Shown: in pieces, positions 6,359 through 11,199 of the stretch
How positions within the stretch are numbered: the first letter of the stretch is position 1
How the letters are laid out: every line of letters starts with the position of its first letter
Assembly (NCBI GenBank): GCA_030640385.1
Contig: DAOWJL010000001.1
Span: forward strand, 1-11,199
Direction of reading: 5' to 3'
Origin: Dehalococcoidia bacterium
GTDB taxonomy: Bacteria > Chloroflexota > Dehalococcoidia > Dehalococcoidales > G020351185
Length of the DNA stretch: 11,199 nucleotides
Position numbers and translations under genes: made by a program
Notes under the pieces: model-generated
What the model saw: the letters and a program-made list of their open reading frames with translations, nothing else
Told to the model about the DNA's origin: nothing
The model's database searches: none

Positions 6359-7748
6359 TATGCTTTCTCCCCTTACGATCTCCGGCGTTTTTTGTAATGG
6401 GTTGCCTATTTTCTTTAGGCTTAATTCTCTGGGCACGCAGCTCACTGATGCGTCTGGTAATAACTGGAACCACTTTTAAAACATCACCCACAATGCCGTA
6501 GGAGGCAACTTCAAAGATAGGCGCCTGCCTATCCTGGTTAATGGCGATAATAACATCCGAATCCTGCATACCGACCAGGTGCTGGATTGCGCCGCTGATA
6601 CCGCAGGCAATGTATAGCTTCGGCCTGACCGTCTTACCTGTCTGACCGACCTGGCGTTCTACGGGCATCCAGCCAGCTTCCACGACGCTGCGAGAACAAC
6701 CCACCACACCACCCAGTTCGTCAGCCAGTTCCTGCAAGATGCTGAAGTTTTCCCTGGCGCACATTCCCCGGCCACCGGAGACGATTACGTCAGCGGCTGC
6801 CACATCCACAGCATCCAGTTTACTATCTTTTATTATCTCAAGCACTTTGGTGGTGAAATCATCTTCTTTTAAAGGCATGGACTCACGGACAATCTCTCCC
6901 CTGAGTGAAGCATCCCTTACCGGCAAAGACATCACGCGTGGTCTTACCGTAGACATCTGTGGCCTTGTATTTTCGGTTAGAATGGTAGCCATGATATTGC
7001 CACCGAAGGCAGGACGTGTCTGTAACAAAAAACCTTTGTCATCAATTGCTAAGCCGGTACAGTCTGCAGTAAGCCCGGTCTCGAGTTTGGTTGCCACGGC
7101 ACCCGCCAGATCCCTTCCCAGGCCGGTCGCGCCTACCAATACAATCTCTGGTTTATACTTTTCCACCAGATAGCAGATAGCCTGGCAGTAAGGTTCGGTG
7201 CGGTAAAATCTGAACACCGGAGCATCCATCAGGTAGGATCTGGTTACACCATAGGCAAACGATTCCCGGCAGAGCTCCTCCACTTTGTTGCCAATAACCA
7301 CGGAGCACAGCTCAACATTCAGTGTTCTGGCCAATTCGGCACCCGCACCCAGTAGCTCCCAGGCGACAAGGGCTGGCTCACCTTCGGTCTGCTCAATAAA
7401 GACCCAGACACCCTTGTATTGTTTAATCTTTGCCAGTGCCGCAGCTTCCTTATCGCTTAGAACCTCTGCTTCCGGCTCTGCTACCGCCCTGGATCGGGCT
7501 TTGATTTCATCAAGAATCCTCTGCTCTTCGGGAGTGAAATAAATCTCGATGGCGTCAGCCGGGCATACCTTGATACACTTGAGACAACCTATACATTCCT
7601 CTATAGAGATAACAGGCTCACAGTCTTCGGTCATTTCTATGGCATCTTTGGGGCAGGAGCTCTGGCAGCGAGCGCCACAGGCAATACATTTTCCGGGAAT
7701 AAGCCGTGCTTTACCGCGGGGTTTCTTTATTTTCTTTTTCTCTTCCAT
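6351..7748 (-). CDS. etfA: electron transfer flavoprotein alpha subunit with N-terminal two-cluster ferredoxin domain
   Basis: EtfA binds FAD and, with EtfB, accepts electrons from flavin dehydrogenases such as acyl-CoA dehydrogenases. Residues 15-70 form a ferredoxin-like domain. C52/55/58/62 has the normal CX2CX2CX3CP spacing, while C21/24/28/32 reads CX2CX3CX3CP, one residue longer. A charged linker (72-110) leads to the EtfA N-domain (about 112-290). The C-terminal FAD domain shows VSGGRGM (323-329), VGCSRSVVEAGW (349-360), VGQTGKTV (367-374), CGISGAIQH (382-390), AINQDRQAPIF (402-412) and GDV (421-423), all canonical. The 465-residue length is explained by the ferredoxin extension. Similar fusions occur in CarE and LctC of acetogens, where EtfAB takes part in electron bifurcation, so this is possible here too. 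The ATG at 7748 has only a weak, distant ribosome site. It lies 33 nt after etfB and overlaps the next gene by 8 bp. Confidence 0.95.
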   Translation of the reverse strand: MEEKKKIKKPRGKARLIPGKCIACGARCQSSCPKDAIEMTEDCEPVISIEECIGCLKCIKVCPADAIEIYFTPEEQRILDEIKARSRAVAEPEAEVLSDKEAAALAKIKQYKGVWVFIEQTEGEPALVAWELLGAGAELARTLNVELCSVVIGNKVEELCRESFAYGVTRSYLMDAPVFRFYRTEPYCQAICYLVEKYKPEIVLVGATGLGRDLAGAVATKLETGLTADCTGLAIDDKGFLLQTRPAFGGNIMATILTENTRPQMSTVRPRVMSLPVRDASLRGEIVRESMPLKEDDFTTKVLEIIKDSKLDAVDVAAADVIVSGGRGMCARENFSILQELADELGGVVGCSRSVVEAGWMPVERQVGQTGKTVRPKLYIACGISGAIQHLVGMQDSDVIIAINQDRQAPIFEVASYGIVGDVLKVVPVITRRISELRAQRIKPKENRQPITKNAGDRKGRKHID

Positions 7749-7781
7749 ATACGATTACTTACCTATTCGTCTTCCGATCTA

Positions 7782-8594
7782 TCATATAAGGATAAGCCCC
7801 CCCTCACTCAATTTATCTATTAATAAATTGGCTGCTTCATCCGGATTAGCGGCGCCATCGCCCAATATTTCTCCTACGGCTCTCTCCGGGGAGAATATCT
7901 TTCGTACTTGCGTAGCCGAACCCTTTAGCCCGATAGTTTCCTCATTTAGTTTCATCTCCTTGTTATCCCATAGTGTTACTGTAGCCCCTTCAGCCATCAG
8001 CCGCATCGGCACTGTCGGATAGCGGGGTGTATTAATCTCTCTCACTACAGAAATCATAGCCGGCAGACTTGCTTCAACCACTTCGTCACGCCCTTCCAGT
8101 TTACGTCTGGCTATTATTTTTTTTGCCTGCAGGTCTATATTCTCTATATGCTCTACCAGAGTCAGCTGTGAGTATCCCAGGCGGGTAGCAATACCTGGCC
8201 CCACTTGAGCCGTGTCTCCGTCAATGGTCTGTTTGCCGCAGAGAACAATAACCACCTCTTCTTTTTGGGCCAGCTGCCTGGTTGCTTCAGCCAGAACCTT
8301 GCTCGTAGCCAGGGTATCAGCCCCGCCAAAAGCACGGTCGCTTAAAAGCACGGCATTATCCACTCCCAAAGCTAAAGCCTTCCTCAGCGTAATCTCAGTA
8401 TTAGGCGGACCCATTGAAATTACTGCCACATTCAAGCCATATTTGCCTTTAAGCCTGAGCCCTTCTTCTAATGCGTGGGTATCAAACGGATTCATAATGA
8501 ACGGCACACCCTCTCTAATCAGATTACCGGTAACCGGGTCAATCTTGACTTGAGTGGTATCGGGTACCTGTTTAATACATACAACCACTAACAT
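7782..8594 (-). CDS. etfB: electron transfer flavoprotein beta subunit (EtfB/FixA family)
   Basis: EtfB is the partner of EtfA. It binds AMP or, in bifurcating ETFs, a second FAD. The protein is 270 residues, normal for the family. Visible features are the start MLVVVCIKQVPDTTQVKIDP, MNPFDTHALEEGLRLK (34-49), VISMGPP (58-64), GGADTLATSKVLA (90-102) and the signature CGKQTIDGDTAQVGPGIA (119-136). The ARRKLEGRDEVVEASLPAMISV part (162-183) contains the loop that contacts partner dehydrogenases in ETFs. The REGVPFIMNP and IDGDTAQVGP wording looks more like EtfB of anaerobes than mitochondrial ETF; that comparison is from memory. The ATG at 8594 has GAGGA (8602-8606) 7 nt upstream. It is the first gene of the etfB-etfA-EMO-like operon. 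Confidence 0.96.
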   Translation of the reverse strand: MLVVVCIKQVPDTTQVKIDPVTGNLIREGVPFIMNPFDTHALEEGLRLKGKYGLNVAVISMGPPNTEITLRKALALGVDNAVLLSDRAFGGADTLATSKVLAEATRQLAQKEEVVIVLCGKQTIDGDTAQVGPGIATRLGYSQLTLVEHIENIDLQAKKIIARRKLEGRDEVVEASLPAMISVVREINTPRYPTVPMRLMAEGATVTLWDNKEMKLNEETIGLKGSATQVRKIFSPERAVGEILGDGAANPDEAANLLIDKLSEGGLILI

Positions 8595-8702
8595 TTATTA
8601 GTCCTCAGTGCTTTTTATATATTCAGCGGCGTAATATAGTTTTACTTTCACTGACAAGCTCCAGAGCCAGGCTTATTTGATACTCGCTAAGAATAAGGTT
8701 CT

Positions 8703-8721
8703 ATTATAACACAATGTGTTA
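8703..8721 (-). promoter_or_regulatory. -10 element and 15-bp palindromic operator of the etf operon
   Basis: A perfect -10 TATAAT reads on the minus strand at 8708-8703. Overlapping it by two bases is TAACACA-A-TGTGTTA (8707-8721), a perfect 7-1-7 palindrome occupying the normal promoter spacer. No convincing -35 hexamer lies 16-18 bp upstream (TGCTTT at 17). Transcription from here would leave a leader of about 100 nt before etfB. A dimeric repressor or activator site is a reasonable inference. Confidence 0.5.
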
Positions 8722-8784
8722 ATTTAAAGCATCAACCCGCTTATGACAGGGATTTTACCTTAAAGCAGGGCGGGATGTCTCTCA

Positions 8785-8813
8785 TTGTCATCATGGATAC
8801 TAACCTGTATACT
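8785..8813 (+). promoter_or_regulatory. sigma-70-type promoter of queA
   Basis: TTGTCA (8785-8790), a 17-bp spacer, and TATACT (8808-8813), each five of six to consensus. A start near 8820 leaves about 10 nt before the queA ATG, too short for a riboswitch. It diverges from the etf promoter about 80 bp away. Confidence 0.6.
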
Positions 8814-8830
8814 CTATACCGAGCAGAATC

Positions 8831-9868
8831 ATGAAGACCAGCGATTTTGATTATCATCTGCCTCAGGAATTTATTGCTCAGTACCCACTTGAACACAGGG
8901 ATAGGTCGCGGCTTATGCTTGTCAAACGGGATGATGGCTCCATAGAGCACGGTATCCTGTCTGATATAGCCGGTTATTTAGTTGAAGGTGATGTTCTTGT
9001 ATTCAATGACAGCCGTGTTATTCCGGCGCGGTTTTATGGCAGGAAGGTTGATACCGGCGGCAGGGTAGAGATATTACTGATACGCCACTCCGGTAACGGT
9101 GCCTGGGAGGCGCTTGTAAGACCGGGCAGGCGGGTTGGTACCGGCGATAGGATTGAAATCACAAAAGATTCCGTTATAAATGACCATACCGGCGTGCTGG
9201 CTGAAGTTAAAGAGCTAAGACCTGGCGGCATAAAGATTTTAAGCTTTTCTGATGAGGCAATTCTTTTCAATCTGGGTAGCGTACCGTTGCCGCCATACAT
9301 AAAAGCCCCGTTATCTGAACCCGAGCGGTACCAGACGGTATATGCCGATGAAGCAGGCAGCGTCGCCGCCCCGACGGCCGGGCTGCATTTTACAAGAGAA
9401 CTGCTTGGTAAGTTAAAAAGCAAGGGTATTGAATGCCTGTTTGTTACCCTCCATATAGGATTGGATACCTTCCGTCCGGTCAGTGAAGATGACCCACGTA
9501 AACATACCATTTACCGTGAGTATGGCATAATTGATAAAACGGTGGCTAAAAGGTTGTCCATAGCCAAAAGGGAGGGGCGCAGAATCATCTGCGTCGGCAC
9601 GACACCGGTAAGGTTGCTGGAGTATGTTGCTCAGATTTCAGGTGAGGATTCGAAGCCCTTCAGGGGCTGGGTGGACCTTTTTATTCTGCCGGGTCACCGT
9701 TTTCGTATGGCAGATGGTATGATTACTAATTTCCATTTACCGCGGTCGACGCTGCTTATGCTGGTTTCCGCCTTTACCGGGCGGGAATTGACTCTGCGAG
9801 CCTACAGCGAAGCCATTGAAAGAGGCTATCGCTTTTACAGCTTCGGGGATGCTATGCTGATTCTTTGA
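8831..9868 (+). CDS. queA: S-adenosylmethionine:tRNA ribosyltransferase-isomerase (QueA)
   Basis: QueA moves the ribosyl part of S-adenosylmethionine onto preQ1 at position 34 of tRNAs with GUN anticodons, making epoxyqueuosine. It acts in the cytoplasm. At 345 residues it is full length. Family landmarks run throughout: FDYHLPQEFIAQYPLEHRDRS at the N-terminus (7-27), LVFNDSRVIPARFYGRK (about 56-72), VPLPPYIKAP (about 152-161), AAPTAGLHFTRELL (about 178-191), LHIGLDTFRPV (about 207-217) and MITNFHLPRSTLLMLVSAF (about 297-315). The C-terminal YRFYSFGDAMLIL is also typical. The ATG at 8831 lacks a strong ribosome site (only GAGCAG), but homologues begin MKTSDFDY, which supports it. A good promoter lies directly upstream. 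No other queuosine gene is in the window. Confidence 0.97.
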   Translation: MKTSDFDYHLPQEFIAQYPLEHRDRSRLMLVKRDDGSIEHGILSDIAGYLVEGDVLVFNDSRVIPARFYGRKVDTGGRVEILLIRHSGNGAWEALVRPGRRVGTGDRIEITKDSVINDHTGVLAEVKELRPGGIKILSFSDEAILFNLGSVPLPPYIKAPLSEPERYQTVYADEAGSVAAPTAGLHFTRELLGKLKSKGIECLFVTLHIGLDTFRPVSEDDPRKHTIYREYGIIDKTVAKRLSIAKREGRRIICVGTTPVRLLEYVAQISGEDSKPFRGWVDLFILPGHRFRMADGMITNFHLPRSTLLMLVSAFTGRELTLRAYSEAIERGYRFYSFGDAMLIL

Positions 9869-9929
9869 TTGCTAACTTCTGTTGGCAGATTGCGTTGTAA
9901 ATCTGTATAGCAGCTTCAATTTGAGCTTT

Positions 9930-11199
9930 ATGTACTACGATAAGATATACAAGGTGGTAATCTGGCTGAAGCAGCGGCCACTTATCTTCTTTGCCGTTCT
10001 CCACGCCATACTTTTCCTTGCAGTTTTTGCCAGTCTGGATTATCTCGTCGGTGGTAATAGCTATGAACAAAGCTTGGCCATAAAAATACTTGAGGGCATG
10101 CTGCCTTATAGTGATTTCGCCAGCGAATATCCGCCCCTGGCTCTTTTTAGCTTCCTGATACCAGCTCTATTTTCCACCACCCAGCCTTTGTATGATATTT
10201 TCTTTGCCATAGAGATATATCTTCTTGACCTGGTGGTACTTTTCATTCTTGTAAAATTCGCCTCACGCCTCAAGCTGCAAATATGGCCTGTCCTGAGTAT
10301 CTATACTCTATGCCTTGTGGCTATAGGATCTATAATAACCGGACGATTCGATTTATTACCGGCAACACTGGTATTTATAGCCCTGTATGCCTTTGTCAGT
10401 GGTAGAAATAAGATTGCCTGGGGATTTCTGGCACTGGGGGCGGCGGCAAAACTGTATCCTCTGGTTATAGCACCGCTGTTTGCATTATATCTACTGCGCC
10501 AGAGGCAATACCGACGGCTGGCGCAGGGCATCGCCATCTTTGGCGGTGTTATACTGGTTTTAAACCTCCCCTGGGTAATCATTGATGCCGATGGCTTCTG
10601 GCAGTTTCTGAGCTATCATATGGAGCGTGGGCTGCACTCTGAGAGCAGCTATGGCTCGGTGCTTCTGATAGGGCAGTTAATGGGGATGACGCAGGTGGGG
10701 GCAGGCCTGACCTATGGTTCTTGGAATCTGGTCTCCCCGGTGGCGGAAAACCTGTCCCGGGCATCATTTTATATTACCGCCGGTCTCCTGTTTGTTACTT
10801 ACGCTTTTTATGCTCGTCAATTGTGGCAGCAGCCAGGAGATTTATCCATAAAAAAGGTGTTCGGTAATGAGGCGGTGGCATTAATACTCCGTTATACACT
10901 GATAGTGGTATTTATTATGCTGCTCACCAGTAAGGTCTTCTCGCCACAATTTCTGATTTGGCTCTGTCCCTTGATACCCTTGGTCAGAGCGAGGCGGCGT
11001 TATGTCCCATTGTTGCTATTCTTGGTTGCCGGTGCAATAACCCAGTATATATACCCGCATAACTATATCGCTTTTGAGCTTTTTACTCCACATCTTGTGG
11101 TCCTGCATGCTCTCCGCAATTTGCTGCTGGCGGCGATGGTGGTAATATACCTCCTGCCAATGCGTTCCTCACCGGTGAAAGTGGAGGAAGGTGTAGCCA
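9930..11199 (+). CDS. GT-C/GT87-like (DUF2029) polytopic membrane glycosyltransferase, 3' end cut by window edge
   Basis: An uninterrupted frame from the ATG at 9930 to the window edge encodes 423 residues, with no stop reached. It is strongly hydrophobic with many membrane helices: about 18-38, 69-82, 90-110, 118-136, 141-157, 163-190, 197-217, 277-296, 315-333, 337-351, 358-373 and 390-410. The SDFASEYPPLALF stretch (61-73), TGRFDLLPA (137-145), AAAKLYPLVIAPLF (171-184) and FSPQFLIWLCPLIP (337-350) resemble the GT87/DUF2029 class of lipid-linked-sugar transferases. Such enzymes add mannose or arabinose from polyprenyl-phosphate donors to glycolipids or cell-wall glycans outside the membrane. 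Acidic residues in the first large loop (D37, E46, D62, E66) are candidate catalytic residues. The start is uncertain: no ribosome site is clear and in-frame TTG codons lie at 9882 and 9921. It follows queA by 61 nt and may be cotranscribed. Sugar and acceptor cannot be read. Confidence 0.8.
   Translation, partial: MYYDKIYKVVIWLKQRPLIFFAVLHAILFLAVFASLDYLVGGNSYEQSLAIKILEGMLPYSDFASEYPPLALFSFLIPALFSTTQPLYDIFFAIEIYLLDLVVLFILVKFASRLKLQIWPVLSIYTLCLVAIGSIITGRFDLLPATLVFIALYAFVSGRNKIAWGFLALGAAAKLYPLVIAPLFALYLLRQRQYRRLAQGIAIFGGVILVLNLPWVIIDADGFWQFLSYHMERGLHSESSYGSVLLIGQLMGMTQVGAGLTYGSWNLVSPVAENLSRASFYITAGLLFVTYAFYARQLWQQPGDLSIKKVFGNEAVALILRYTLIVVFIMLLTSKVFSPQFLIWLCPLIPLVRARRRYVPLLLFLVAGAITQYIYPHNYIAFELFTPHLVVLHALRNLLLAAMVVIYLLPMRSSPVKVEEGVA

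Noticed and set aside
6358..6445. ATG at 6445 as start of the membrane oxidoreductase
   Set aside because: It lies deep inside the conserved end of etfA and would make a 95-bp overlap; the TTG at 6358 has a proper ribosome site.
8595..8830. Riboswitch (such as preQ1) ahead of queA
   Set aside because: The predicted queA leader is only about 10 nt and nothing resembling a preQ1 aptamer is visible.
9852..10070. 72-residue minus-strand open frame
   Set aside because: It mostly lies antisense to the start of the membrane glycosyltransferase and has low complexity of motif; no promoter or ribosome site was seen.
1..11199. Mobile elements, CRISPR arrays, tRNA or rRNA genes
   Set aside because: No spaced direct repeats, transposase-like frames, terminal inverted repeats or tRNA-like cloverleaf sequences were seen by eye.

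Overview
The window reads as a compact bacterial chromosome segment, about 50% GC, from an anaerobe. The best guess is Chloroflexota, possibly class Dehalococcoidia. Three things point that way: a methylenetetrahydrofolate reductase fused to a MetV-type zinc/Fe-S domain (Wood-Ljungdahl type C1 metabolism); an EtfB / ferredoxin-EtfA / membrane CCG-oxidoreductase set typical of anaerobic acyl-CoA or hydroxyacid oxidation; and a pantothenate operon behind a structured RNA leader, an arrangement known in Chloroflexi, Firmicutes and Deltaproteobacteria. No sequence comparison was run, so the placement is inference. No mobile elements, tRNA, rRNA or CRISPR arrays were seen.

Region 1 (1-1792, minus strand): a pantothenate operon. 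A strong sigma-70-like promoter (TTGACA, 17 bp, TAGAAT) is followed by a leader of about 130 nt. The leader contains a 10-bp hairpin with one bulged A, a possible loop-to-downstream pseudoknot and a rho-independent terminator just before the first gene. The genes run DUF2520/PanG-like ketopantoate reductase, panD, then panB (cut by the window edge), with 11-12 nt gaps. Together they cover the ketoisovalerate-to-pantoate and aspartate-to-beta-alanine branches. panC probably lies off the left edge.

Region 2 (1806-4345): surE (minus) and a metF-metV fusion (plus) diverge from a 178-bp intergenic region with candidate promoters and a small inverted repeat.

Region 3 (4379-8721, minus strand): etfB, etfA with an N-terminal two-cluster ferredoxin, and an EMO/HdrD-like membrane oxidoreductase with a predicted b-heme domain, two 4Fe-4S motifs and two CCG domains. 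These form one operon that probably passes electrons between flavin dehydrogenases and the membrane quinone pool. A 15-bp perfect palindrome overlaps the -10 element ahead of etfB. The operon converges on metF-metV with only 33 bp between the stop codons.

Region 4 (8785-11199, plus strand): queA (queuosine tRNA modification) with a good promoter, then a polytopic GT-C/GT87-like glycosyltransferase that runs off the right edge.
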